From Oscillospiraceae bacterium (lineage in GTDB: Bacteria; Bacillota; Clostridia; Oscillospirales; Oscillospiraceae), in assembly GCA_024691985.1 (NCBI GenBank), contig JAILNC010000129.1, forward strand, positions 62,001 through 126,000: a stretch of DNA of 64,000 nt. The letters run 5' to 3'. The position numbers were made by a program, and so were the translations under genes. Within the stretch, counting starts at the first letter, position 1. The number at the start of each line of letters is the position of its first letter. The notes under the pieces are model-generated. The model did no database searches. It worked only from the letters and a program-made list of their open reading frames with translations, and had not been told where the DNA came from. Below are positions 46,691 to 55,427 of the stretch, piece by piece.

Positions 46691-47434
46691 TCAGACGATC
46701 TTTTCCGGTCGCCACTTCAAGTAGTCACCGGAAACCAGACGGTACCGGATCCCGTGCTTCTCCCCGAGGATGCTGTCATGGAAGCGCGCCTCTCCGTGGC
46801 TGTGGGCGTAGATCACTTGCTCCGCCCCGTATTCCGCCGCCATGGCGGTAAAGGGACTTTCGTCCTCCAGAATGCTCGTCGGCGGATAATGCAGGAACAT
46901 GATATAGCGCTTGAAGCCGTCCGCCTTCGCCGCTTCAAAGGATTTGCGCAGGCGCGCGGTTTCTCTTTCCACCAGCCTGCGGGATCCGGCCTCCCTCTCC
47001 TCGTCCCAGCCGACGATCTGCCCTCTGCGGTTGAGATAAAAAGGGCCCTCAAAACAATGCCCCTTTGTCCCGACCAGCGCAAGCTCCCCATAGGGATAAT
47101 AGTTGTCCTGGAGGAAACAGAGCTTTCCGGCAAACTGCCGGTTCAGTGCTTCCGTCTTGCCTGCGTCCCAAAACATATCGTGATTCCCGCGCAGGAGGAT
47201 CTTTCGCCCCGGCAGCTCCATGATGAACTGCAGGTCCTGCTCACATTCCGCGAGATTGCGCCCCCAGCTGTGGTCGCCGACCAGAACAAGGGTATCCTCC
47301 GGACATATCAGTTCCGCGCAATGCTTCCGAAGCTTCTGCTCATGGTCTCTCCATGCGCGGTCTTTGCCCTGGGCCCTGGCTTTCAGTTCGGTCTGAAAAT
47401 GGAGATGCAGGTCTCCGATTGAGTACAGGCTCAT
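46691..47434 (-). CDS. Metallophosphoesterase
   Basis: YSIGDLHLHF, VGDHSWGRN, LLRGNHDMFWD, HYPPT, YAHSHGEA. Confidence 0.92.
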   Translation of the reverse strand: MSLYSIGDLHLHFQTELKARAQGKDRAWRDHEQKLRKHCAELICPEDTLVLVGDHSWGRNLAECEQDLQFIMELPGRKILLRGNHDMFWDAGKTEALNRQFAGKLCFLQDNYYPYGELALVGTKGHCFEGPFYLNRRGQIVGWDEEREAGSRRLVERETARLRKSFEAAKADGFKRYIMFLHYPPTSILEDESPFTAMAAEYGAEQVIYAHSHGEARFHDSILGEKHGIRYRLVSGDYLKWRPEKIV

Positions 47435-47449
47435 GCTTTCATCCGCTTC

Positions 47450-48142
47450 TCAGAGGCTCTCTTTCATCCAGGCGATCACGGCGTCGATCAGCCGGTCTTC
47501 CACCGCATCCGGAAGCAGCCCCTCGTCTTTATCTGCGGCAGCCGGAGCGCTTGTGTCCGTATCCTGCTGGATCGTCAGGTCCCGAATACTGACGATCAAT
47601 CCCACCTTTTGGAGGGCCTCGGAAAGCGCGGAGAGCAGCTTCGGCTTTATCAAATCGGAAGCGAGGATATTGATCGTCTGTTTTTCGATCGTGGCGGGGC
47701 TCGCCATCTGAAGAGCCAGCTTTGCGGCGCTTCCGAGTATCCCACCGGAGAAGAGAGGGCTGTTTGCAAGCTCGGCGTAATCGATCCGAACCTGTGTCGC
47801 GCGCAGGGTCATCCGGGGACCGGGAAGATCTGTCATATCAAAGCCGCCGACCACCACGGCCTTACCGCCGAGCATCTCTTCCAGAACAGCGTTGGCTGTC
47901 TGTACGAGCCGATCCCCATGGGGTTCGATCAGGGCGATGATGATCTGATCGCGCGCATCCTGATCCAGATACCGGATGATCTTCTTGGCCACAGGCACGG
48001 CGTCCTTGTCCAGCCTGGCGACAATCTTGTCCAGTTCAGACGGGCTTTCCTCGGATGCGCACTTCTGAACGAAACGCGGAAGCAGGTTTTCGATACACTG
48101 CTCATAGTCGATCCGTTCCACTTCAACAACGGCTTTTATCAT
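47450..48142 (-). CDS. Hypothetical protein
   Basis: Uninterrupted 230-aa ORF tightly spaced with metallophosphoesterase; no motif recognised. Confidence 0.65.
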   Translation of the reverse strand: MIKAVVEVERIDYEQCIENLLPRFVQKCASEESPSELDKIVARLDKDAVPVAKKIIRYLDQDARDQIIIALIEPHGDRLVQTANAVLEEMLGGKAVVVGGFDMTDLPGPRMTLRATQVRIDYAELANSPLFSGGILGSAAKLALQMASPATIEKQTINILASDLIKPKLLSALSEALQKVGLIVSIRDLTIQQDTDTSAPAAADKDEGLLPDAVEDRLIDAVIAWMKESL

Positions 48143-48407
48143 GTCGTATCCCCCTCACAATCCTGTTTTTGTCATGATGCCGTATACGCTCACGCCGGGA
48201 TGGGCCGTACACGGCAGGGCATCTTCTCGCTCAGTATACCATGCCCGCACCCGGCGTGACAACTGCGAATGAAGAAAGAGTCTGTACACGCATCGTACAG
48301 CCGCGTGCCAACGAAGCCGCTAATTGAGAACCAAGTCGCATTTTTGGGACAGCATCTGTGATAGTATAACAGAGAGAACCCATAAAAGCGAAGGAGCGGG
48401 TGAAACA

Positions 48408-48608
48408 ATGGACGTGGATATCAATAATCCCGTGTGGGACGCCATGACACGCGCGGAAAAGAACCATCAGCTGTTTCTGAGGCAGAGGGAGACGCTGCGG
48501 CTGTTTCTGGAGCGGGGCGCGATCTCACAGGCCCAGCATGACAGAAGTTTGTACGACTTGACGGTAAAGATGGGAGAGGAGGAAAACGCATGGCATACGA
48601 GCATCTGA
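48408..48608 (+). CDS. Small conserved-type protein overlapping uvrD start
   Basis: GGAG RBS then MDVDINNPVWDAMTRAEKNHQLFLRQRETLRLFLERGAISQAQHDRSLYDLTVKMG. Confidence 0.65.
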   Translation: MDVDINNPVWDAMTRAEKNHQLFLRQRETLRLFLERGAISQAQHDRSLYDLTVKMGEEENAWHTSI

Positions 48609-50746
48609 ACCCCGCTCAGCTGGACGCGGTCACGACGACGGAGGGCTTCGTGCGGGTCATCGCCGGGGCAGGCTCGGGCAAGACGCGCGCGCTGTCGAAC
48701 CGCTTTGCGTTTCTGGTCAATGAAATGGGCATCCTGCCCGGCAACATCCTCTGCGTCACCTTCACGAACAAGGCGGCAAACGAGATGCGCCAGCGCATCC
48801 ACCGCCTCACGGGGGACAACGACACCGGCTACATCAACACCTTCCACGGCTTCTGCGTGTCGGTGCTGCAGGAGGACAGCCACGCCGTACAGTACCCGAA
48901 AAGCTTCCTCGTGCTGGACAACTCCGACGTCGACTCCATGCTGAAAATCATCTACGAGGAGCGCGGTCTGACGCTGCGGGACATGACTTTTTCCAACGCG
49001 CGGGACATGATCGAAATACAAAAGCTCTTCAAGAAGCCGGAATACTACCTTGATATGATCACGATGTCCCTCGATACCCTGCACGAGAAATACCTGAGCG
49101 CGACTTCGACCGATGATATCATCTTTTACGGCTACCTGTATCAGGAAAAGAAATGCTTCGGGCTCGACTACAACGATCTGATCAAGTTTTCGCTGTATAT
49201 CTTCCGGGAGAATCCAGAGATACGGCTCAAATGGCAGAAGCGGCTGGAATACATCATGATCGACGAATTCCAGGACATCGACCTTTTGCAGTACCAGCTG
49301 ATGGAGGTGCTATGCGATTATCACAAAAACCTTTTCATTGTCGGCGACCCGGACCAGACCGTCTACACCTGGCGCGGGGCCAATGTGAAATACCTGCTGG
49401 ATTTCGATAAGCAATACCCGACGACGCGCACCATTCTGATGATGCAGAACTACCGCTCGACTCCCCAGATCCTCGCGGCGGCAAACTCCCTCATCGACAA
49501 AAACCGCAATCGCATCAAAAAAGAACTGATCCCGGTCCTGCCCGACGGTGCCGGCGTGCTCTGCCACCACGCGCCGAACGCCGAGAAGGAGGCCGAATGG
49601 ATCGCGTTTCAGATGCACGAGCTCCATGACAAGGGCGTCCCCTTCCGCGACATGACGGTCCTGTACCGCGCCCACTACGTGACCCGCATGATCGAAGAAG
49701 TATTCCAGAGGCGGAAGCTCCCCTACACGATCTACAGCGGCGTGCAGTTTTTCGGCCGCATGGAGATCAAGGACGCGCTGAGCTATCTTCGGATGATCGC
49801 CTACCGGGACGACCTCTCCTTCCGCCGCATCGCGAACACCCCGAAGCGCAACCTCGGCCAGCGGCGCATGCGCTTTCTGGAGGACTACGCCGCGAAGAAC
49901 GCCTGCACCCTCTATGAGGCGCTGTGCCGCACGCTGGACGACGAGATCTTCAAGGGCACGAAGGCGGCGCAGTTCGTGAAGCTGATCGAGTCCTTCGCCG
50001 CGGCTTATGCCGAGCGCCCGGTCTCGGAACTGCTGTCCGCAATCTTGAACGCCAGCCGCTACGAGGAAATGCTGCGTACCGAGGGCAGTCAGGAGCGGCT
50101 GGACAACCTGGCCGAGCTCAAGCAGTCGGTCTATGAGTACGAGACGAGCTGCGGAGAGGAGGCGACGCTGGAGCATTACCTCGCACATGTCGCGCTCTAC
50201 ACCAACAGCGACGCGGAGAGCGCGGGCGACAAGGTCAAGCTGATGACGGTGCATGCGGCCAAGGGGCTGGAATTTCCCTATGTGTTCCTCTGCGAGATGA
50301 ACGAGGGCATCTTCCCCTCGCGCAAGACCTCCACCCTGCCGGGCATGGAAGAGGAGCGTCGTCTGGCCTTCGTCGCGATGACGCGGGCAGAAAAGCGCCT
50401 GTATCTGTCCGAGGCGGAGGGGCGGAACATCGACGGCTCCCCGCGCTATCCCTCCCGCTTTCTGCTGGACATCGCGCCGGAGCTGCTCGAGCACACCTCG
50501 CCCCCGCGGGACGAGCTCATACAAGACGCTCGGAGCTATATCGCGGCCAGTGAGAACAGGCTCCCCGAGTCGGAGATGCAGGCCTTCCGGATCGGGCAGC
50601 GGGTCCGGCACGCGATCATGGGTCTCGGCGCCGTCGTCGATGTCGACATGGTCAGGGGGGCGCATATCGTCAAATTCGACCAGACGGCGACGCCCCGCGC
50701 GATCTCCTTTCGGGCAAAGCTGGAGACGGCGGAGAAGTTAGATTAA
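48590..50746 (+). CDS. UvrD/PcrA-family ATP-dependent DNA helicase
   Basis: AGAGSGKTRALSNR, IMIDEFQDIDLLQYQLM, GDPDQTVYTWRGAN, LMTVHAAKGLEFPYVF, VAMTRAEKRLYL. Confidence 0.96.
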   Translation: MAYEHLNPAQLDAVTTTEGFVRVIAGAGSGKTRALSNRFAFLVNEMGILPGNILCVTFTNKAANEMRQRIHRLTGDNDTGYINTFHGFCVSVLQEDSHAVQYPKSFLVLDNSDVDSMLKIIYEERGLTLRDMTFSNARDMIEIQKLFKKPEYYLDMITMSLDTLHEKYLSATSTDDIIFYGYLYQEKKCFGLDYNDLIKFSLYIFRENPEIRLKWQKRLEYIMIDEFQDIDLLQYQLMEVLCDYHKNLFIVGDPDQTVYTWRGANVKYLLDFDKQYPTTRTILMMQNYRSTPQILAAANSLIDKNRNRIKKELIPVLPDGAGVLCHHAPNAEKEAEWIAFQMHELHDKGVPFRDMTVLYRAHYVTRMIEEVFQRRKLPYTIYSGVQFFGRMEIKDALSYLRMIAYRDDLSFRRIANTPKRNLGQRRMRFLEDYAAKNACTLYEALCRTLDDEIFKGTKAAQFVKLIESFAAAYAERPVSELLSAILNASRYEEMLRTEGSQERLDNLAELKQSVYEYETSCGEEATLEHYLAHVALYTNSDAESAGDKVKLMTVHAAKGLEFPYVFLCEMNEGIFPSRKTSTLPGMEEERRLAFVAMTRAEKRLYLSEAEGRNIDGSPRYPSRFLLDIAPELLEHTSPPRDELIQDARSYIAASENRLPESEMQAFRIGQRVRHAIMGLGAVVDVDMVRGAHIVKFDQTATPRAISFRAKLETAEKLD

Positions 50747-50776
50747 GCCCTCAGAGCAGCCCTGCGTTTACAGACG

Positions 50777-50813
50777 AAGCGCAGCGAAGGCCGAAACGGC
50801 CTCCGCTGCGCTC
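50777..50813. terminator. Hairpin between convergent uvrD and radical SAM genes
   Basis: AGCGCAGCG(A)AGGCCG-aaa-CGGCCT(C)CGCTGCGCT. Confidence 0.7.
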
Positions 50814-50826
50814 TCTGTATTTCTGC

Positions 50827-51756
50827 TTATACCGTTCTCCCCTGCATCACGGCATCCCGGTCAAAGGCCCGATTGATGGCATTGAGGACCTGCTTTTTGT
50901 CCGCGCTCCACAGAGGCGCGATCAGCTCCCGCTTTGCCCCGTCCCCGGTCAGCCGGTGGACGACCATATCGGCGGGGATGGCCTCGATGCAGCGCTCCAG
51001 GACGCGTATATACGCCTCCTGCGTCAGGACGGGAAAGAGGCCTTTTCGGTAATCCTCCGCCAGATCCGTCCCTTCCAGCACATGCAGGAGTTGAAACTTG
51101 ATCCCCTCCGCGCCGCTTCGCCCGATATACCGGGCCGTCTCTTCCGTCATCTCCGGCGTCTCCCCCGGCAGGCCGAGGATCATATGGACGACCACCTCGA
51201 TCCCCGCCTCATGCAGCCTGCGCACGGCGTCGTCGAATACCGCCAGAGGATACCCGCGGCGGATGTAGCGCGCGGTGGCCTCGTGCACGGTCTGCAGGCC
51301 GAGCTCCGTCCAGACCGGCTTGACGCGGTTCAGCTCCTTCAGCAGCGCGACCGTCTCGTCCGGGAGACAGTCTGGCCGCGTGCCGATCGACAGGGCGACG
51401 ATATCCGGATGGGAGACGGTCTCCGTGTACAGCGTGCGCAGCCTGTCAAGCGGCGCATAGGTCCCCGTGTAGCTCTGGTAATAGGCGATGAACTTTTTCC
51501 CGCCCTTCCCCGAGACCCGCTTTTTTGCCGTCTCGATCGCGGCGCGAACGTCCTCGCCGACGGGCTGCGCAAACGCGCCGCTTCCTCCTGCGCAGAAGAT
51601 GCAGCCCCGCGTACCGAGCGTCCCGTCCCGCGTTGGGCAGATAAAGCCCCCGTCCAGGGCGAGCTTGTATACCTTCTCCCCGAAGCGTTCCCGCAGATAC
51701 ATGTTCAGGCTGCGGTAATGGGCGTCAATTGAGGGGGGTTGATCGTTCGGCTTCAT
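50827..51756 (-). CDS. TIGR01212-type radical SAM protein (YtqA-like)
   Basis: GFICPTRDGTLGTRGCIFCAGGSGAFA, YYQSYTGTYAPLDRLR, HMILGLPGET. Confidence 0.9.
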   Translation of the reverse strand: MKPNDQPPSIDAHYRSLNMYLRERFGEKVYKLALDGGFICPTRDGTLGTRGCIFCAGGSGAFAQPVGEDVRAAIETAKKRVSGKGGKKFIAYYQSYTGTYAPLDRLRTLYTETVSHPDIVALSIGTRPDCLPDETVALLKELNRVKPVWTELGLQTVHEATARYIRRGYPLAVFDDAVRRLHEAGIEVVVHMILGLPGETPEMTEETARYIGRSGAEGIKFQLLHVLEGTDLAEDYRKGLFPVLTQEAYIRVLERCIEAIPADMVVHRLTGDGAKRELIAPLWSADKKQVLNAINRAFDRDAVMQGRTV

Positions 51757-52376
51757 CCGGGCTCCTTTTCACAGACCATATCGGTCAGGGCGGCTTCCAG
51801 CAGCATGTGCGGGTTTCGCTTCGGATCGATCCAGTTGTCGATTTCAGCCTCCGGGAGGATGAGCGGCATCCTGTCGTGGAGAAAGGCGACGCTCTCCCCC
51901 GGCTCGCGCGTCAGGACGACGAAGTGCGGATAGCCGTCCTCCATTCGGTAGAGGCCGCAGAGCCAGGTCAGCGCCCCGTCCTTCGGCATGACGGCGTACT
52001 TGTCCCCCGCCTTGGGCTTGCCGGAGGGCGAGAGCGTGTGCTGCCACTCATAATACCACGACGCCGGGATGACGCAGCGGTGCGCGGCCCAGCCGTCCTT
52101 GAAGCTGGGCTTCTCGGGGGCCGTCTCCACGCGGGCGTTGGCGATGGTGCGCGGGATGCCCGGCACATGATAGCCCCAGAGCATCGGGAACACCGTCTTT
52201 TGCCCTGCCTTGCTGGACGCGATGACCGGCACCAGCGCGTCGGGAAAGACCTCCCCCTCCGTGGTCAGGGGCTTCGGGAGCTTCTGGATGTTGTTCCGGT
52301 ATAATCTGGAGCGCTGCGCCGCCTCCACGATCGGGCGGAGCTCCGGCGACATCTCCATATAATAGCGGCAGCACAT
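51753..52376 (-). CDS. SOS response-associated peptidase (SRAP/HMCES/YedK family)
   Basis: MCCRYYM catalytic Cys2, NARVETAPEKPSFKDGWAAHRCVIPASWYYEWQH, HDRMPLIL. Confidence 0.95.
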   Translation of the reverse strand: MCCRYYMEMSPELRPIVEAAQRSRLYRNNIQKLPKPLTTEGEVFPDALVPVIASSKAGQKTVFPMLWGYHVPGIPRTIANARVETAPEKPSFKDGWAAHRCVIPASWYYEWQHTLSPSGKPKAGDKYAVMPKDGALTWLCGLYRMEDGYPHFVVLTREPGESVAFLHDRMPLILPEAEIDNWIDPKRNPHMLLEAALTDMVCEKEPG

Positions 52377-52862
52377 TCAGCTTTCCTCCCCTATCGTGAT
52401 GGCGGCGATATCGGCGATCTCGATCTCCTTATCCCCGATCAGGATCGTTTTGTGCAGCACGGGATCGACCCGCCAGACCGTGCCGGTCACCGTCTCATAC
52501 GAGCCGCGGCGGCCGTAGGCCTCGTGGTTTTCGTCCATACAGGGGACGTAGCAGGTCACGACGGCGGTGATATGCGCCTGTCTCGCCAGACGCAGGTTTG
52601 CGGTGCGCTCACGGAGAAAAGACAGCGTCCGGTTGAGATCCTGCTGCTCCTCCTCATTCAGCTCCCGCTTCTCCACATAGAGCTTTCGCTTTTCGTCGAT
52701 GGCCTCCTCAAAGCCGCGCAGAGCCGAAAAGGGCGAGAAGATCTTCGCCCGTCGGCCCGGGTCCATGGGCGGATGGCGCAGGGTGAAATCGTCGCAGCGC
52801 GCGTGCTTCGGCCTGCCGTGGGAGAGCGCGCTGCGGTATCTGTTTTTCACAGTCAAATCCAT
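52377..52862 (-). CDS. YolD-like protein
   Basis: MDPGRRAKIFSPFSALRGFEEAI and C-terminal YolD-like beta region; next to Y-family polymerase. Confidence 0.8.
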   Translation of the reverse strand: MDLTVKNRYRSALSHGRPKHARCDDFTLRHPPMDPGRRAKIFSPFSALRGFEEAIDEKRKLYVEKRELNEEEQQDLNRTLSFLRERTANLRLARQAHITAVVTCYVPCMDENHEAYGRRGSYETVTGTVWRVDPVLHKTILIGDKEIEIADIAAITIGEES

Positions 52863-52874
52863 GGCGATTCAAAA

Positions 52875-54275
52875 TCAGGCGCGGTGGCCTCCGATCTGCG
52901 TATTGCGCTCGACGGCGGTGGCCCCCTTCTGAAAGTTCAGTCCCTTCAAAAGCGAGTTGGCCCCGTATTTCTTCCGGATCTCCAGCGCAGCCGACGCAAG
53001 GCTGCGCTCCTTCTCCCGGACTTGCTCGTCGGTGAACATGTCAAGCTGAAAGACGCTGTTGTCGACGCGGACGTCCTCGGCGCAGACGCCGAGCTTCCGA
53101 AACAGCAGCTCGTGGTTCGCCTTTTTGTCAAAGGAGTCCAGCATCGGCTTTATAATGGCGCTCGGGGCGTTCGTCCTTGTGCGCAGCCGCACCGTCCCGC
53201 CTGCGTGGCAGGGATGCAGCCGCCCGTAAAAGTCCAGCTTCACCGGGCCGGTATAATGCGGGCAGACCTCCAGACTCTTGTAGTCGAAAGAGACCCACCA
53301 GGTCAGGGCGGTTGTTGTAAGGTTCTTGGTAAAGAGATCGGCGCACAGCAGCTCCAGCATCTCCTGAAACACGACGCGGGCCTCCGCGTAAGGATAGGGC
53401 CGCGGGAGCACCTGCCCGGAGGAGAGGCTGTTGGCGTTCGTCTTATAGCCCTTGATGTCCTCCATGGTGACCGGTTCGATGCCCCAGGCGTGGTCGATCA
53501 GGATCTCCCCGTCGATGCCGAAGGCGCGGTAGAAATACTCCTCATCCCGGAGAGAGCGCTCGGCGATGTCCCCCATCGTACAGAGCCCCGCGTCCAACAG
53601 CCGCCGGGCCTTGCCGGAGCCGATGCCCCAGAAGTCCGTCAGCGGCGTGTGCGTCCAGAGCTTTTCACAGTAGCCGCGCTCGTCGAGCTCCGCGATGCGC
53701 ACGCCGTCGGCGTCCGGCTGCGCCTTCTTGGCCAGGATGTCCATCGCGATCTTGGCGAGATAGAGATTCGTCCCGATGCCGATCGTGGCGGTGATGCCGG
53801 TGGTGTCCAGCACCTCCCGGATCATCGTGCGCGCCATCACATGCGCGGGACTGACCCCCTGCGCCGCGGCCTGCTTCTCATAGCGGGACAGATAGCGCGT
53901 ACAGTCGATGAAGGCCTCGTCGATGCTGTAGATGTGGATATCCTCCGGCGCGGCGTAGTGGAGGTAGATGGAGAAGATCAGCGCCGAAATGCGCTCGTAC
54001 TCCGCCATGCGCGGCCTCGCAATGTAATACTGCGTCTTCGTGTGATGGGCGGCGTCATGGAGCGCGATCGCCTGCTTCGCCTCGAACAGCCGCGGGCGGG
54101 CCGGGACGCCGATGGCCTTGAGCGCGGGCGAGACCGCCAGGCAGATCGTCTGATCGGAGCGGCTCTCGTCCGCCACCAGCAGCCGGGCCTTGAGCGGATC
54201 GAGACCGCGGGCGACACATTCGACGGAGGCGTAGTAGGATTTGAGATCGACGCAGATGCAGCTGCGCGTTCCCAT
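52875..54275 (-). CDS. Y-family DNA polymerase (UmuC/DinB-like)
   Basis: CICVDLKSYYASVECVARGLDP, IYSIDEAFIDCTRYL, GIGTNLYLAKIAMDILAKK, DFWGIGSGKARRLLDAG. Confidence 0.95.
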   Translation of the reverse strand: MGTRSCICVDLKSYYASVECVARGLDPLKARLLVADESRSDQTICLAVSPALKAIGVPARPRLFEAKQAIALHDAAHHTKTQYYIARPRMAEYERISALIFSIYLHYAAPEDIHIYSIDEAFIDCTRYLSRYEKQAAAQGVSPAHVMARTMIREVLDTTGITATIGIGTNLYLAKIAMDILAKKAQPDADGVRIAELDERGYCEKLWTHTPLTDFWGIGSGKARRLLDAGLCTMGDIAERSLRDEEYFYRAFGIDGEILIDHAWGIEPVTMEDIKGYKTNANSLSSGQVLPRPYPYAEARVVFQEMLELLCADLFTKNLTTTALTWWVSFDYKSLEVCPHYTGPVKLDFYGRLHPCHAGGTVRLRTRTNAPSAIIKPMLDSFDKKANHELLFRKLGVCAEDVRVDNSVFQLDMFTDEQVREKERSLASAALEIRKKYGANSLLKGLNFQKGATAVERNTQIGGHRA

Positions 54276-54277
54276 GG

Positions 54278-55123
54278 CTATGCACGCTCGGCGCCGTGCA
54301 GCCCGAGAAAGGCCGCAAGCTCGGCGTCGGAAGGGCGCTCCTCCTGCCGGATGATCCGGAGCACGCGGCCGATCAGAAACACGCGCTGATCCCCCGCGAA
54401 GCGCAGGACGTCATACTTCTTGTTCAGGGAGTGGAGCCCGTCCTTTTCATACTGCTTGATGTAGATCTCGTTGCCGACAGAGAAAGCGCCGATCTCCCCG
54501 CAGCGCAGGCTGTCCCCGCCCTTGAGGCGCTGGACAAGGACCAGATCGCCGGAATGAAACCGCGGCTCCATACTGTCGCCGCCGGTCTTGAACACGTAGT
54601 CGGCGCGGTCCACGTCCGCCGAGGCGTAGAGATAGAAGGCCTCGGCCTCCTGCTCGAATTCCGTGGGGTCCGCCGTGCCCGCCGCAAGAGGACGGGAGAA
54701 ATACAGGAGTCTGCGGATCTCCCGGCTCTCGATCCGCTGAACGGCGGTCAGCGTTTCCAGCGTCTTTTCCAGCGTATATTGCCCGCCCGGGCTCAGCGCG
54801 CGATAGTCGTCCAGCAGCGTCCTCTCCCGCGGCTGCAGCGTATCCGCGGGCGGTGCCTCACCGTAGAGCTCATACAGCGTCACGCCGAGCGTCCTGCAGA
54901 TCGCCGGGATAAGGTTCACGTCCGGACGTCCGCGGCCGCATTCCCAGTTGCTGACCGCGTTCCCCGTCACGCCGAGGCGCGCGGCAAGCGCTTTCTGATC
55001 CAGCCCCTTCGCCTCCCGGAAGCTGCGGATGCGTCTGCAAAGGATCGGCGGCAAGGTTTTTCCCGGAGCTTCTCCGCCTGCCGCGCCGACGCCGTCGAGC
55101 GATACTTTTTTAGGCCGTCCCAT
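54278..55123 (-). CDS. XRE-HTH/S24 peptidase repressor (LexA/cI-like)
   Basis: HTH LDQKALAARLGVTGNAVSNWECGR; GGDSMEPRFHSGDLVLVQ (Ser) and IYIKQYEKDG (Lys). Confidence 0.92.
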   Translation of the reverse strand: MGRPKKVSLDGVGAAGGEAPGKTLPPILCRRIRSFREAKGLDQKALAARLGVTGNAVSNWECGRGRPDVNLIPAICRTLGVTLYELYGEAPPADTLQPRERTLLDDYRALSPGGQYTLEKTLETLTAVQRIESREIRRLLYFSRPLAAGTADPTEFEQEAEAFYLYASADVDRADYVFKTGGDSMEPRFHSGDLVLVQRLKGGDSLRCGEIGAFSVGNEIYIKQYEKDGLHSLNKKYDVLRFAGDQRVFLIGRVLRIIRQEERPSDAELAAFLGLHGAERA

Positions 55124-55171
55124 CCTCGCGACCTCCCTTGTGAAAGATAAAGAGAAAATTTTCTTGCCCTT

Positions 55172-55200
55172 ATCATATCACATTATAATGCGAATGTAAA
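55172..55200 (-). promoter_or_regulatory. Candidate promoter of the S24-polY operon
   Basis: Reverse strand TTTACA-N17-TATGAT. Confidence 0.65.
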
Positions 55201-55205
55201 GTATT

Positions 55206-55226
55206 AAAACGCAGTAAATGCGTTTT
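55206..55226. promoter_or_regulatory. Palindromic candidate operator upstream of the S24-polY promoter
   Basis: AAAACGCA-gtaaa-TGCGTTTT, perfect 8-bp arms. Confidence 0.55.
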
Positions 55227-55279
55227 CTCTGCGGTTTACAGCTCCCTGCACAGCGTATTTGGCAGTTGACGCCGTCAAA

Positions 55280-55316
55280 GAAGGCTCCGCATCCCGGGAT
55301 GGGACGCGGAGCCTTC
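55280..55316 (-). repeat. Terminator-like hairpin, nearly identical to 45296..45330
   Basis: GAAGGCTCCGCATCCC-GGGA-TGGGACGCGGAGCCTTC then TTTG. Confidence 0.85.
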
Positions 55317-55427
55317 TTTGATATGAGTTCTGTCACCCGATCGGCGGCAGCTCTAAAGATCACAACAGATTGCAAAAGCCGTCTACGCGCCGAACGCAAC
55401 ATGATAACAGAAAAACTCCTCCCGCTT

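Noticed and set aside
52452-54389. 645-aa plus-strand ORF
   Set aside because: Antisense to the YolD-like and Y-family polymerase genes; composition is shadow-ORF-like
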